Origin: Thermovibrio sp.
GTDB taxonomy: Bacteria; Aquificota; Aquificia; Desulfurobacteriales; Desulfurobacteriaceae
Reading direction: 5' to 3'
Assembly: GCA_015490195.1 (NCBI GenBank)
Contig: WFYG01000017.1
Location: 1 to 43,540, forward strand
DNA: 43,540 bases
In this document: piece after piece, positions 8,348-17,416 of the stretch
Numbering within the stretch: the first letter of the stretch is position 1
How the letters are laid out: each line of letters begins with the position of its first letter
Program-made: the position numbers and the translations under genes
The notes under the pieces: model-generated
What the model was told of the DNA's origin: nothing
Databases searched by the model: none
The model's input: the letters and a program-made list of their open reading frames with translations, nothing else

Positions 8348-9407
8348 CGCTGAGCTCCTCTAAGATAAAAACTCTCTTTTTCCTCTTAACCGTTTCACCA
8401 TTTACTTTACCAAAGAGGCTCTCCTTAAAGACGAAAAACCCGCTTACGTGCTTTGCCGCCTTCCTGAAGAAGAAGTCCGTTAAATCAAACTCCTTCTTTA
8501 ACCATTTGAACTTCTCTTCTGAAAGTCCCCGAAGGAGCTCCCCCCTGTACAGAAACCTGACCAGGTTATCCTCCAGAAACTCCCTCAGAAACCTGAGCTT
8601 AGAATCCCTGGTAAAGTTCCTCTTTACCGCGGTGTAGAGGTCCCCCTCTGAGGTAAGGTAGTCGGCAACTATTCTGATTATTTCGTTAATCCTGTCGGGA
8701 ACTACGGAAACGATCCCTTTGTAAGTTATCTTCCTGTGTTTGAAATCGGGAAGGAGCTCCCTCGTTGAACCCTTCAGCCTCTGAGAAGAGTCAACAATTC
8801 CTCCAACAACGATGAGGGTATTCTCGTCAACCTCTTCGTGGGTAAACTCCTCTTCTCCGTTTGGGTCAAGAACTATCACCTGAGAGTAACCTGAAATCTC
8901 CTCTCTTACCGGAAAGGGAACTTCAGGGGAGAAGAAGCTCTCCATAAACTCTTTCCCCTGCAGGGGAGAGTTAAAGACGAAAAAATTCTCTAGTGTAAAG
9001 AAGTCCTTAACGGTTCCGTAAGCTATCTCAAGCTGAACCATGAGAGATTTCCTCTCAGAAGGTAGAAGCCTATCAAAGAGGGAAAGGTCAACGGCAAAGT
9101 CGGGGTAGCGAAACTCAAGTTTAGAAAAATCAACAGAGCCCGGTCTCCTGACAACAGCTGCATCTGCCTCTACTTCACCCCTAAAGGCCAGAAGCTCAAT
9201 CTCGCCCCACTCAGCAACCACCTTTCCCGGCCTTATTGGCTCCTCAAATTCGTCGGCCCTAAGAACTCCACATTCCCCTTTAACCAGCCTGTAGGCCAGC
9301 CTGTTAAAAAAGTCTCCCCTCCCCGGGTTAAAGAGAAGCTTCGGTCTCTTTATGCCCTCGGCTGCAAGCTTCTCTGAAACAAGAACCTTAGGCGTTTTAA
9401 ACTTCAA
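8319..9407 (-). CDS. Trm10-like SPOUT tRNA methyltransferase (archaeal type)
   Basis: 362 codons from a TTG start with GGAG six bases upstream. The central region VIVLDPNGEEEFTHEEV, LIVVGGIVDSSQRLKGST and the later VVPDRINEIIRIV resembles the SPOUT fold of Trm10: the 'GGIVD' turn and 'KG.T' are its knot region. The length and the extended N- and C-terminal parts fit the euryarchaeal COG2419 family, which methylates N1 of purine 9 in tRNA. In Trm10 proteins this site binds S-adenosylmethionine. The family assignment is from motifs only. It heads the leftward operon with cysteine synthase. Confidence 0.6.
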   Translation of the reverse strand: MKFKTPKVLVSEKLAAEGIKRPKLLFNPGRGDFFNRLAYRLVKGECGVLRADEFEEPIRPGKVVAEWGEIELLAFRGEVEADAAVVRRPGSVDFSKLEFRYPDFAVDLSLFDRLLPSERKSLMVQLEIAYGTVKDFFTLENFFVFNSPLQGKEFMESFFSPEVPFPVREEISGYSQVIVLDPNGEEEFTHEEVDENTLIVVGGIVDSSQRLKGSTRELLPDFKHRKITYKGIVSVVPDRINEIIRIVADYLTSEGDLYTAVKRNFTRDSKLRFLREFLEDNLVRFLYRGELLRGLSEEKFKWLKKEFDLTDFFFRKAAKHVSGFFVFKESLFGKVNGETVKRKKRVFILEELSDEDVVTKYP

Positions 9408-9459
9408 CTTCCACTCCAGCAGTTATAAACTTTAACTCAGAATTATAGAAGGAGGAGCG

Positions 9460-10632
9460 ATGAAGAAAGGATTGGCGGAAGTCCCAGGTATAAAGTGTGG
9501 AACTGCACTTGCAGGGATAAAAAAGACAGAAAAACCGGTAAACAGATCAGACCTTTTAGTAGTTGTAACCGATGAGCCTTCAGAATTTGCAGCGGTATTT
9601 ACTAGAAACGACATTAAGGCAGCTCCCGTTAAGGTAAGTATGGAGATAAGCGGAAAGGTCTCAGGAATAATTGCAAACAGCGGAAACGCCAATGCCTGCA
9701 CCGGAGAGAGAGGAATAGCTGACGCCCTTGAGATGTCTAAGCTAACCTCACAGCTTACGGGAAAGGGGAAGTTTCTGGTTGCCTCAACAGGGGTAATCGG
9801 CGAACCGATGCCGATGGAGAGGGTAAGAAATGGGATTGCTGAAGCCGTTAAAAACCTTGGAAAGGCAAAAGGTGAAAAGCCAGCTTTGGCAATAATGACG
9901 ACAGACACGTTTCCCAAGCTCTCTTTCAAAGAGGGAAATGGATTCGTAATAGGGGGAATTGCTAAGGGAGCCGGAATGATAGACCCGGCAATGGCCACAA
10001 TGCTCTCTTTCGTTGCAACAGACGCAAAAGTCTCTAAGGGACTCCTCCAGAAAGCCCTTAAAGAAGCGGTTGAGGTCTCGTTTAACGCAATAACTGTTGA
10101 CGGAGATATGAGTACAAACGACTGCGTCTTTCTCCTCTCAACGGGGAAAAGTTCAAAAGAGATAACAGAGGAAAACTACGGAGAGTTTAAAGAAGCTCTG
10201 ACAGCAGTTTTAAAAGACCTTGCCTACCAGATAGTCAAAGATGGAGAAGGGGCAACAAAGGTTGCAAGGGTTTTAGTTGAAAAGGCAAAAACTAAGGAAC
10301 AGGCAAAAGCCGTTGCAAGGAAAATTGCACTCTCTCCTCTGGTTAAAACGGCCCTCTTTGGGTGCGACCCAAACTGGGGAAGAATAGCAGCAGCTGCAGG
10401 GGCTGCAATGGTGGGAGTTGATGAGGAGAAGTTAGAAATTTATATAGGAAACTACCTCCTTTTTAAAGGTGAAAGGGCAGACTACAGGGAGGAGGAAGTC
10501 TTCAGGTATATGAAAGAGAACGACGAAATTCTGATAAGAGTTGTTCTCAATCAGGGTAGCGAGAGTTTTGAATACCTCACCTGCGACCTAACCTACGACT
10601 ACGTGAGGATAAATGCCGAGTACAGAACCTGA
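9460..10632 (+). CDS. argJ: Bifunctional glutamate N-acetyltransferase / amino-acid N-acetyltransferase ArgJ
   Basis: 390 codons, preceded by GGAGGAG. It carries NSGNANACTGERG, the autocleavage site DPAMATML, where the chain is cut before Thr180 (the nucleophile of the beta chain), and GCDPNWGRIAAAAG. ArgJ transfers acetyl groups from N-acetylornithine to glutamate, closing the cyclic arginine pathway. The 3' end overlaps coaX by 20 bp. Confidence 0.97.
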   Translation: MKKGLAEVPGIKCGTALAGIKKTEKPVNRSDLLVVVTDEPSEFAAVFTRNDIKAAPVKVSMEISGKVSGIIANSGNANACTGERGIADALEMSKLTSQLTGKGKFLVASTGVIGEPMPMERVRNGIAEAVKNLGKAKGEKPALAIMTTDTFPKLSFKEGNGFVIGGIAKGAGMIDPAMATMLSFVATDAKVSKGLLQKALKEAVEVSFNAITVDGDMSTNDCVFLLSTGKSSKEITEENYGEFKEALTAVLKDLAYQIVKDGEGATKVARVLVEKAKTKEQAKAVARKIALSPLVKTALFGCDPNWGRIAAAAGAAMVGVDEEKLEIYIGNYLLFKGERADYREEEVFRYMKENDEILIRVVLNQGSESFEYLTCDLTYDYVRINAEYRT

Positions 10633-11323
10633 AGTTCTACTGATAGACGCAGGGAACACGAGGGTAAAGGGAGCTCTCTACAGCAGGGGAAGAATTCTCC
10701 CTCTCTTCTCTTTAAAAACCGCAAAAGTTCTGAGAAGGGGGGAGCTCCCCTATTTAAACTTTCCCAACACTATCGCAGCCTCAGTGGTTCCACAGGTAAC
10801 AGAGATTATTAAAAGGGTTTACCCGGGAGCTCTCCTCATCTCCAGCAACTTAAAGCTCCCTTTCCGAATCTCTTACCGGGGAGAACTGGGAGCAGACAGA
10901 ATAGCCAACATTGCAGGAGGACTCAAGTACTCAAACAGTTTCATCGTTGTAAGCTGTGGAACCGCCACAGTAATTGACATCGTAAAGGAAAAGGAGTTTG
11001 TAGGAGGTTACATACTCCCCGGAGTTGAAACAATGGCAAAGGAGCTCTACAAAAAGGGAGCTCTCCTTCCCGAAGTTAAGTTAGAAGAACTTACACTTAA
11101 ACCGGGAAACTCAACAAAGGAGTGTATTAAGTCTGGAATATCGCTGGCAACAGCAGGGGCTATAGAAAGCGTAAAAAATCTCTACCCATTTCCCCTTTTC
11201 ATAACCGGAGGACTTGGGAAAAAGGTAGCAGAAGTAATTGGCGGGAACTTCCTGAAATGGCTCACTTTTGAGGGCATACTGGAGATATGGAAAACAGAAA
11301 GGGGGGAGTTCACCCCCCAATAA
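10613..11323 (+). CDS. coaX: Type III pantothenate kinase
   Basis: 236 codons. It shows the ASKHA-fold motifs of CoaX: LLIDAGNTRVKGALY (phosphate 1), GADRIANIAG, and VVSCGTATVIDIV (phosphate 2), then GGYILPGVETM. It phosphorylates pantothenate in coenzyme A synthesis. Start inside argJ (20-bp overlap, GAGGATAA upstream) implies coupling. Its last codons are part of the G6/C6 hairpin that separates it from the convergent cytochrome gene. Confidence 0.95.
   Translation: MPSTEPEVLLIDAGNTRVKGALYSRGRILPLFSLKTAKVLRRGELPYLNFPNTIAASVVPQVTEIIKRVYPGALLISSNLKLPFRISYRGELGADRIANIAGGLKYSNSFIVVSCGTATVIDIVKEKEFVGGYILPGVETMAKELYKKGALLPEVKLEELTLKPGNSTKECIKSGISLATAGAIESVKNLYPFPLFITGGLGKKVAEVIGGNFLKWLTFEGILEIWKTERGEFTPQ
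11301..11318. terminator. G6/C6 hairpin between convergent coaX and cytochrome gene
   Basis: GGGGGG AGTTCA CCCCCC forms a 6-bp all-GC stem at the end of coaX, 7 bp before the end of the opposing cytochrome gene. The T-run is missing, so it may act as a bidirectional block or an RNA 3'-end stabiliser. Confidence 0.45.
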
Positions 11324-11324
11324 C

Positions 11325-11579
11325 TCACTTGCCAAAGATCTCCTTAGCAGCAGCTTCAAGAGCAGCTTTGTTACCCTTTATAGCAGCCATCATAGGATTT
11401 GTAGTTTTTTCAGCAGCAGCTATAAAAGCTTTGGCATTCTTGAACTTTGCCTTGAGTTGAGACTTTGAAGGAGCAAGAGAACCGTTGTGGCAACCAGCAC
11501 ACTGAGCTTCCCAAACACCTGCAGAAGCTGGAGCTGCAAGAAGAGCTACTACAGCAAGAGCTCCGAGAACTTTCTTCAT
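11325..11579 (-). CDS. Small periplasmic monoheme cytochrome c
   Basis: 84 codons, GGAGG before the ATG. A signal peptide ends at APASA (residue 20). The mature part has one heme site CAGCH (Cys27, Cys30, His31) and a Met-rich NPMMAAIKG that should give the distal ligand, as in small class I cytochromes c (c-551/c-553 type). The mature chain is only about 64 residues. It follows napH by about 80 bp and is the likely soluble electron shuttle of the respiratory cluster; its exact donor and acceptor cannot be told. Confidence 0.85.
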   Translation of the reverse strand: MKKVLGALAVVALLAAPASAGVWEAQCAGCHNGSLAPSKSQLKAKFKNAKAFIAAAEKTTNPMMAAIKGNKAALEAAAKEIFGK

Positions 11580-11658
11580 CCTTTACCTCCTTAAGCCAGT
11601 TTTCCTAGTATCAATTTATTTGCAGAAAAGCTGTTTGGCAATAATTATAAAACTTTAA

Positions 11659-12555
11659 TCAAAGTTTAACTTCTTTCATAGAAGCCGAAGGAACCTTAAT
11701 TACACCCTTATCCCTCCAAGTAAACTGGAGAGCATTTGTAGGACAGGCATCAACACACTCAGCACAGTTCCAACAGTAAACGCTCTGGCTCTCTCCAACA
11801 CTCGGTTTAATCCCCATAGGACACCTTGTATCACACACCTTACATCCTACACACTTGCTGGCATCGTACCTTATAACCAACTGTCTCCACTTTCCTATAA
11901 GAGCTAAAGTTGCCCCAAGAGGGCACAAGTAACGGCAGAAAAACCTTCTCGTTGGAAGATTCAGAAGAAGAACAACCACAACTACAGCAATCTCAACGGT
12001 TATGTGCTTATAAAAGACGTAAAACATTGTCTCCCTTCCAACAAGACCAGGAGGAGACCACCAGACAAAGAGAGGGTAGCCGATTATCATCGTAAGCATC
12101 AGCTCAGTGACAAGGGCAAACCAGAGAAGCTTTTTGGGAAGTCGGATAAGGTCAGGACGGTACTTCAGTTTCGTTCCCCACTTCGGAATAAGGCCGAGAA
12201 TTTTGTCTGTTAAAAAAGAAAGGAACTCAATAGGACACATCCAGCTACAGAAGACCCTTCCCATCAGGAAAGCCAGAGTAACTGGAACAACCATCCCTAT
12301 GAGAGAAGGCATGTAAAAGGCCTTGGCAGTCAGAATTGACTCCAAACCCTCAAGGGGAGAAACTACCCACAGGTTACCAACACCTAAAGACTGAAACCAA
12401 CCCTGGATAAAGTTTATGTTCCAGTAGTAGTTCGTAAATGGATTTCCAACAATAACTATAAAACAGGCTAGAAGAAAAAGATAGCGCCAGATTGTTATCC
12501 TTTTCCAGAAACTCTTTCTGGCCAATTTTCCACCCCAGTTACGAATTTTTAACAC
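11659..12555 (-). CDS. napH: NapH, membrane quinol dehydrogenase subunit of the nitrate reductase system
   Basis: 298 codons from a GTG. Four to five transmembrane helices, with two membrane-proximal FCxxxCP motifs (FCSWMCPIEF and FCRYLCPLGA) typical of the NapH/NosR family, then a C-terminal cytoplasmic ferredoxin domain with CVGCKVCDTRCPMG and CWNCAECVDACP. With NapG it feeds quinol electrons to the periplasmic reductase. Its start overlaps napG by 17 bp. Confidence 0.95.
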   Translation of the reverse strand: MLKIRNWGGKLARKSFWKRITIWRYLFLLACFIVIVGNPFTNYYWNINFIQGWFQSLGVGNLWVVSPLEGLESILTAKAFYMPSLIGMVVPVTLAFLMGRVFCSWMCPIEFLSFLTDKILGLIPKWGTKLKYRPDLIRLPKKLLWFALVTELMLTMIIGYPLFVWWSPPGLVGRETMFYVFYKHITVEIAVVVVVLLLNLPTRRFFCRYLCPLGATLALIGKWRQLVIRYDASKCVGCKVCDTRCPMGIKPSVGESQSVYCWNCAECVDACPTNALQFTWRDKGVIKVPSASMKEVKL

Positions 12556-13216
12556 TTTTAAGACTTACTTCCTTTATCTTCTTCCATTTAATAGGCATTA
12601 TAGTTATAGCTTTTTTCCCTTTATTTTCGTACCAGGTGTCTGCTATACACGAGTAAGCACAGATACCGCAACCAGTACAGTTTTCTTCAATTATGTAAGG
12701 TCTGAAGTCATGGTCTATTTTAATGGCAATACCGGCAAACGGACAGACATCAAAGCAGGTTTTACACATAAGACCTGTTTTCTGCTGCTGCCATGTTACA
12801 CAAATCTGTCTGTTAATTACAGCAACACCCATTCTTACATCTTCTTTAGAACAGGGAACCAAGGAACCGGTAGGACACACGTAAACACACTTCATACAAA
12901 GGTAACAGGGCTTTTCCATAACGTTTATGTAGGGAGTTCCTGAAAAAACGCCGGCCTCCTTTACATCAAAATACTTTATAGAGTGGTAAGGACACACCTC
13001 ACCGCACCTTCCACAGCGGATACATTTTTGAGCAAAGTGCTCTTCCGGAACAGCTCCGGGAGGCCTGAGTATGTTCGGCCTGATAGGGGACTTAATCATC
13101 GTTCTTGGATTTTTTAGTTGGGAGAGGTCACAAGAAGTTAAAGCTCCAGAGAGAAACATCCCAAGAGTAACTTTCAGGAACTCTCGTCTACCTTTAGTGT
13201 TCTTCTCTTTCTTCAT
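12539..13216 (-). CDS. napG: NapG, periplasmic ferredoxin-type protein
   Basis: 225 codons from the ATG at 13216, chosen because GGAG stands six bases before it; four extra codons from a TTG at 13228 are possible. It has a twin-arginine leader (GRREFLKVTLG) and four [4Fe-4S] sites: CIRCGRCGEVCP, CYLCMKCVYVCP, CKTCFDVCP and CTGCGICAYSC. It partners NapH. The start lies 23 bp inside napD. Confidence 0.95.
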   Translation of the reverse strand: MKKEKNTKGRREFLKVTLGMFLSGALTSCDLSQLKNPRTMIKSPIRPNILRPPGAVPEEHFAQKCIRCGRCGEVCPYHSIKYFDVKEAGVFSGTPYINVMEKPCYLCMKCVYVCPTGSLVPCSKEDVRMGVAVINRQICVTWQQQKTGLMCKTCFDVCPFAGIAIKIDHDFRPYIIEENCTGCGICAYSCIADTWYENKGKKAITIMPIKWKKIKEVSLKSVKNS

Positions 13217-13562
13217 TATCCTCTCCAAGCCAAGCTCTCTCAGCCTCTTTTTCCGCTTTTTTAAGCCCTCTAAAGGGATTTTCCGGGTGGAGCTCTCCAG
13301 CTTCTATTTTTTCAAACTCATCAAGGAAGTGTGCTTCTACAACAGAAAGCTGAAGAACTTCATCAATTTCCTTTATTTTTTTCTCTATCTCTTCAAGTTC
13401 AGAATACCTTTCAGCGTCAAGAACAATTATTATGTGATAAGCATTCTCCTCTTTTTTAACTCCTCCACCGTAAACTTCAACTCCCGGAATGTTTAAAAGC
13501 TTTTCCTCAACCTTTTTTCCATTTTCAGGAAGAGTAGTTACAACACAACTAACTATAGGCAT
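13194..13562 (-). CDS. napD: NapD, NapA maturation chaperone
   Basis: 122 codons. The start MPIVSCVVTTLPENGKKVEE and the ferredoxin-like fold (GVEVYGGG, then AYHIIIVLDAE) match NapD, which binds the twin-arginine leader of NapA and controls export and cofactor insertion. The last 35 residues are an acidic extension beyond typical NapD. It lies just after the terminator that follows napA, so it needs read-through or its own promoter. Confidence 0.85.
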   Translation of the reverse strand: MPIVSCVVTTLPENGKKVEEKLLNIPGVEVYGGGVKKEENAYHIIIVLDAERYSELEEIEKKIKEIDEVLQLSVVEAHFLDEFEKIEAGELHPENPFRGLKKAEKEAERAWLGEDNEEREEH

Positions 13563-13610
13563 AAACCACCTCTTTAAACTTCAGGATTTTAAAAAACGGA
13601 ATTAACGGTG

Positions 13611-13635
13611 AAAAAGGGGAGGAGAAAACCTCCCC
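13611..13635 (-). terminator. Rho-independent terminator after napA
   Basis: On the minus strand GGGGAGG, loop TTTTCT, CCTCCCC, then TTTTT: a 7-bp GC-rich stem with a T-run, 9 bp after the napA stop. It sits between napA and napD, inside what would otherwise be one operon. Confidence 0.85.
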
Positions 13636-13644
13636 CATTCAAGT

Positions 13645-16317
13645 TTAGTACTCAGCACGGTCAATTTCAACGTTGTGGAGGTATCCACCTTTGACCTTAA
13701 CGAGCTTAACGAGGAACTGCTTGAGAGGACGGGCAGGAGCGTACTTACTAATACGGCAGGCACAGATCTTAAATTCAGGCTGCTTGGAACCTGGGTCGTA
13801 AGCGTCAATAGTACAGAAGTTAATCATTCTATGCTTCTCCTGGTCGTACCAGTAAACAAAGACCATTCCTTCCATCGGACCTTCGTCTGTAGAAATCCTG
13901 GCAGGAATAATGTTCCTACCACGCCTCGTTTCAATAAGCACTAAGTCACCGGGGTTGATACCAAGACGCTGAGCATCTTTCGGGTTAATTTCAACCCAAG
14001 CGTAAGGATAGTCGTTAGCAAGCTCTGGAATACGACCTGTCATGTCTCCAGAGTGCCACATATCAATAACCCTACCTGTTGAGAGATAGAACGGATACTC
14101 AGCATCTGGTGGCTCAGCAGGCCCCTTGTAAGGTCTGAGCCAGATCCAGAACCTTGCTCGGCTCTCTGGAGGTAACGTAGGAAGATTGTGGAGATGTCCA
14201 TAGTCAACAACCTTCCATCCTCTATACTCTGGATGTTTCTCTACAAATTCTGTAGCAAGTGGGTCTTTTCCTACAACAAACCTTCTAAGGGTTCCACCTT
14301 TCATAGCAATTTCTACTGTTGGTGCAGGCCACTGAACACCGTCCGGTCTTGCAAGGAGAACTTCGTAAGTTGCACCGGAAAGGTCGTTATCCCTTCCCTT
14401 GGTAACTTTCCCAGCATACTCACTCCAGACCTCTTTAGCAAGAGTCCACCATGGATCTTTCTTAGCAGCCTCAATAAACGGAGCTACACACTGGTAAACT
14501 GTGTGGGCTCTTGCACGAAGCCTTGGATCACGCTCTCTCCTGAGCTTCTTGGCAAGAACCTGAGCAAACTCAACAATAATCTGAAGTTCCGGCTTGGTGT
14601 TTCCTGGGGCCTTAACTGCAACAGGTGTCAGCTGAGAACGACGCTCTGTACATCCGTAAACACCAGTCTTTTCAAAGTGGAATGGTGTAGGAAGAATTAG
14701 ATTTGCAAACTCTGTTGTCCTTGTTGGAAAGATCTCATTTACAACCACAAAAACGTCTTCTCTCTCAAATCCCTTTCTGTAGTGTCCAACGTTTGGAAGA
14801 GACTGCATTGGGGTAGTTTCTTCTACCCAGATAAAGTGGATAGGCTTAAGACCGGGGAACCTCTTCTTGTCTCTTTCGCTATAGGTAATAGCGGAGAACA
14901 TTTTAACTGTGTGGTAACCAGGCTTTGGAGGAATAGTTCCCTTTGGCACTCCCCAAATCTTCTCAAGGTTCTCCCTGTCGGCCTTGCTTTTAACAAATCT
15001 GTGTCCAGGCAGGATGTGGCAAAGTCCTCCACCCTCACGAACACCACCACAGGCATTTGGTTGACCTGTAAGTGAGAGAGAGTCTGCTCCGTCCTTACAG
15101 AGGTTACCTGTTAAGAGGTGCAAGTTGGTTACAAGGTTGTTAGCCCAAACACCTCTTGTCCTCTGGTTAAGTCCCATTGTCCAGATAGAAACAGTTCTCG
15201 TTGTTGCAAAACGGCGTGCAACTTTACGGATCATTTCAGGAGTGATGTTTCCACCGCAGATTTGAGCCGCATATTCAGGAGTGTATCTCTGAAGGAACTG
15301 TTTGTACTCCTCAAAGGATACCTGATGACCCAGTAGAGGAACTTTGTCTTTTCCTTTTGTATAGATGTGGAAAGCACAGTATTTGCTTACGAACTCCTTG
15401 TTGTAAAGCCCTTCGTTAACGATAACGTGAGCTATTGCGTTAAGGAGAGCAAGGTCTGTTCCCGGCTTAAACTGCATGTGGATGTCAGCAATCTTTGAAG
15501 TAGGAGAAATCCTCGGGTCAACGTTGATAACCATGTAACCGTTGGGATTCTTCAGTTTGTTGTGCATGATACGGCGGAAAAGAATCGGGTGACACTCAGC
15601 TGTGTTGGAACCGATGATAAAGACAGTTTGCGCCTTGTCAAAGTCTGCATACCCACCAGCAGGCTCGTCTGTTCCGTAAGATGTAAGGTATCCACCAACA
15701 GCAGATGCCATACAAAGCCTTGGGTTACCCTCAACGTGGTTTGTTCCAATACACCTGAAGAGTTTCTGGAAGAGGTAGGTTTCTTCTGTTAAAGCCTGAC
15801 CAGAACCGTAGTAGGCAATTCCAGACCATCCGAATGGTGTCCACTCGCCCTTCTTAATAGCCTTGATCATTTCATCGGCGATAATCTCGTAGGCCTTCTC
15901 CCAGGAGATTGGCTTGAAGGGTTCCTTCTTGCTCTTCCTGTAGAGAGGCTGTGTAAGCCTGTCCGGATGTCTGAAAAGCTTGTAGAAAAGCATTCCTTTC
16001 ATACAGAGAAAGCCAAAGTTAATAGCAGATTTCCTTTCTCCCCTTATAACAGCCGGTTTCCCATTTCTAAAACCTAACCAGACTTTACAACCGGTTCCAC
16101 AGAAACGGCATGTACCCCTTACCCAGGTGTATCCATCTTCCTCTTTATAAGCAGGGGACTTCTTAACCTCTTCAGGAATTCTCATTAAGTTTTCACCTGC
16201 AGAGGCAGATTCACCAAGGGTTACACCATCAGTCTTTATCTTAAGGTTAATCCCCACAAGAGATGCTGCTGTTAGAGCAGCACTCTTTTTGAGGAAATCT
16301 CTCCTTCCAATTCCCAT
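13645..16317 (-). CDS. napA: Periplasmic nitrate reductase catalytic subunit
   Basis: 890 codons. Twin-arginine leader GIGRRDFLKKSAALTAASL. One [4Fe-4S] cluster from Cys70, Cys73, Cys77 (CRFCGTGC) and Cys105, followed by K in CMKGMLFYKLF. The molybdenum ligand is Cys202 in NPRLCMASAVGGYLTSYG, so no selenocysteine. The bis-MGD domains follow, with MWHSGDMTGRIPEL near the C-terminus. It reduces nitrate to nitrite in the periplasm. The length and order CMADGH match the Campylobacterota/Aquificota branch of Nap enzymes. AGGAGGGC precedes the ATG. Confidence 0.98.
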   Translation of the reverse strand: MGIGRRDFLKKSAALTAASLVGINLKIKTDGVTLGESASAGENLMRIPEEVKKSPAYKEEDGYTWVRGTCRFCGTGCKVWLGFRNGKPAVIRGERKSAINFGFLCMKGMLFYKLFRHPDRLTQPLYRKSKKEPFKPISWEKAYEIIADEMIKAIKKGEWTPFGWSGIAYYGSGQALTEETYLFQKLFRCIGTNHVEGNPRLCMASAVGGYLTSYGTDEPAGGYADFDKAQTVFIIGSNTAECHPILFRRIMHNKLKNPNGYMVINVDPRISPTSKIADIHMQFKPGTDLALLNAIAHVIVNEGLYNKEFVSKYCAFHIYTKGKDKVPLLGHQVSFEEYKQFLQRYTPEYAAQICGGNITPEMIRKVARRFATTRTVSIWTMGLNQRTRGVWANNLVTNLHLLTGNLCKDGADSLSLTGQPNACGGVREGGGLCHILPGHRFVKSKADRENLEKIWGVPKGTIPPKPGYHTVKMFSAITYSERDKKRFPGLKPIHFIWVEETTPMQSLPNVGHYRKGFEREDVFVVVNEIFPTRTTEFANLILPTPFHFEKTGVYGCTERRSQLTPVAVKAPGNTKPELQIIVEFAQVLAKKLRRERDPRLRARAHTVYQCVAPFIEAAKKDPWWTLAKEVWSEYAGKVTKGRDNDLSGATYEVLLARPDGVQWPAPTVEIAMKGGTLRRFVVGKDPLATEFVEKHPEYRGWKVVDYGHLHNLPTLPPESRARFWIWLRPYKGPAEPPDAEYPFYLSTGRVIDMWHSGDMTGRIPELANDYPYAWVEINPKDAQRLGINPGDLVLIETRRGRNIIPARISTDEGPMEGMVFVYWYDQEKHRMINFCTIDAYDPGSKQPEFKICACRISKYAPARPLKQFLVKLVKVKGGYLHNVEIDRAEY

Positions 16318-16335
16318 CGTGCCCTCCTTTTTTAA

Positions 16336-16752
16336 TTAATACTGTTGTGGGTTAAAGTCTTTTGCTGTTTTAATGTTCTTCACACCGTTGCCGTGGAACT
16401 CAAAGATGTGGGCTTCGTGGCAGTCCCAACACTTAGCTCCAGGCTTTTTCTGCTGCATGGTAACAACTTCCTGGTAGTGGCAGGCCATACACTTCGTAAT
16501 AGGTGGAACCTTGTGGAAATCGCTAAAGGTTCCGTGGCACTGAAAGCAACGAACATTGTTTATACCGTGCTTTGAGTGTGCCCACTGTTGATAAATTTTT
16601 GGAGTTACTTTTTGATGGCATACCCTACACTGCTGTTGTTGAGGTGGTAATTGAGCAATTACATTTGGCGGAACAGGGTGCTGGTCTGCCATTGCCAGCC
16701 CGTTTCCGGCTATCATCAGGCCGGCAAGCAGTGATAACGTTTTTACCTTCAC
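16336..16752 (-). CDS. napM: NapM, tetraheme periplasmic cytochrome c
   Basis: 138 codons. Signal peptide to about residue 22 (GLAMA). Four CxxCH sites: CRVCH (42-46), CFQCH (69-73), CMACH (88-92) and CWDCH (108-112), with extra His residues that can serve as distal ligands. In the napCMADGH arrangement NapM is thought to pass electrons from NapC to NapA in place of NapB, which is absent here. It lies 18 bp upstream of napA. Confidence 0.88.
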   Translation of the reverse strand: MKVKTLSLLAGLMIAGNGLAMADQHPVPPNVIAQLPPQQQQCRVCHQKVTPKIYQQWAHSKHGINNVRCFQCHGTFSDFHKVPPITKCMACHYQEVVTMQQKKPGAKCWDCHEAHIFEFHGNGVKNIKTAKDFNPQQY

Positions 16753-16775
16753 TTTGCACCTCCCCTATAGATGTT

Positions 16776-17345
16776 CTATTCGTGCCCTTCCTCTCCTGAT
16801 TTTACACCTTTTTTCTCAAAGAACTCCCTCAACTTTTCCTCAAAGTCAAAACCGTGGCCAACGTACCAGTGGCAAGTTAAGCAATCTCCTTTAATTTCAC
16901 CAGACTTGAGCTTTTCGTGCATAACGTTGTCAGGAAGGTGTACGTGGCAACGCTCACAGTTAGAAACGAAAACGTAGTGTTCCCTCTCTTTCCTCTTCTC
17001 AATCCAGTGCTCAAGGTCGTCGGCGTAACCGCCTTTGAAGTAGTGGCTTATAGCGTCGTTCATTCCAAATTTAGCTTTATTTATCAGGTAAGCCAGAACA
17101 CTTGTATGAGGTAGATGGCAATCTACACAACCAGCTCTTATGGCACCAGCCCTGTTGCCTAAAGGACCATGAGGCCCTGTTTCCCATGCTTCAAACATGG
17201 GCTTCATCTCGTGACAGGAACCGCAGAATTCCGGTTCTGCTGTGTTTTCAATCATCTGAGCTGAAATGAGAGCCCCTACTCCAGCAATTACGATACCTAC
17301 GACACCACCTACTATAAATGCTTTCGTCTTTTCTGTCACTTCCAC
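16776..17345 (-). CDS. napC: NapC/NirT-family membrane tetraheme cytochrome
   Basis: 189 codons. A single N-terminal membrane anchor (about residues 9-30), then four heme sites: CGSCH (41-45), CVDCH (73-77), CERCH (130-134) and CLTCH (155-159), the standard NapC/NrfH spacing. It oxidises menaquinol and donates to periplasmic cytochromes. It could serve NapM/NapA, the HAO-like cytochrome, or both, since it lies between them. It is 71 bp downstream of the TPR lipoprotein gene. Confidence 0.92.
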   Translation of the reverse strand: MEVTEKTKAFIVGGVVGIVIAGVGALISAQMIENTAEPEFCGSCHEMKPMFEAWETGPHGPLGNRAGAIRAGCVDCHLPHTSVLAYLINKAKFGMNDAISHYFKGGYADDLEHWIEKRKEREHYVFVSNCERCHVHLPDNVMHEKLKSGEIKGDCLTCHWYVGHGFDFEEKLREFFEKKGVKSGEEGHE

Positions 17346-17416
17346 CCCCCTTCAACTAAAATCTATAACTAATTTCTTATGAAGCAATACAATTCTAACC
17401 TAAAAGAAGGGATGTT

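Noticed and set aside
15700-15720. Selenocysteine codon at the molybdenum site of NapA
   Set aside because: The codon at residue 202 is an ordinary Cys codon and the frame has no internal TGA.
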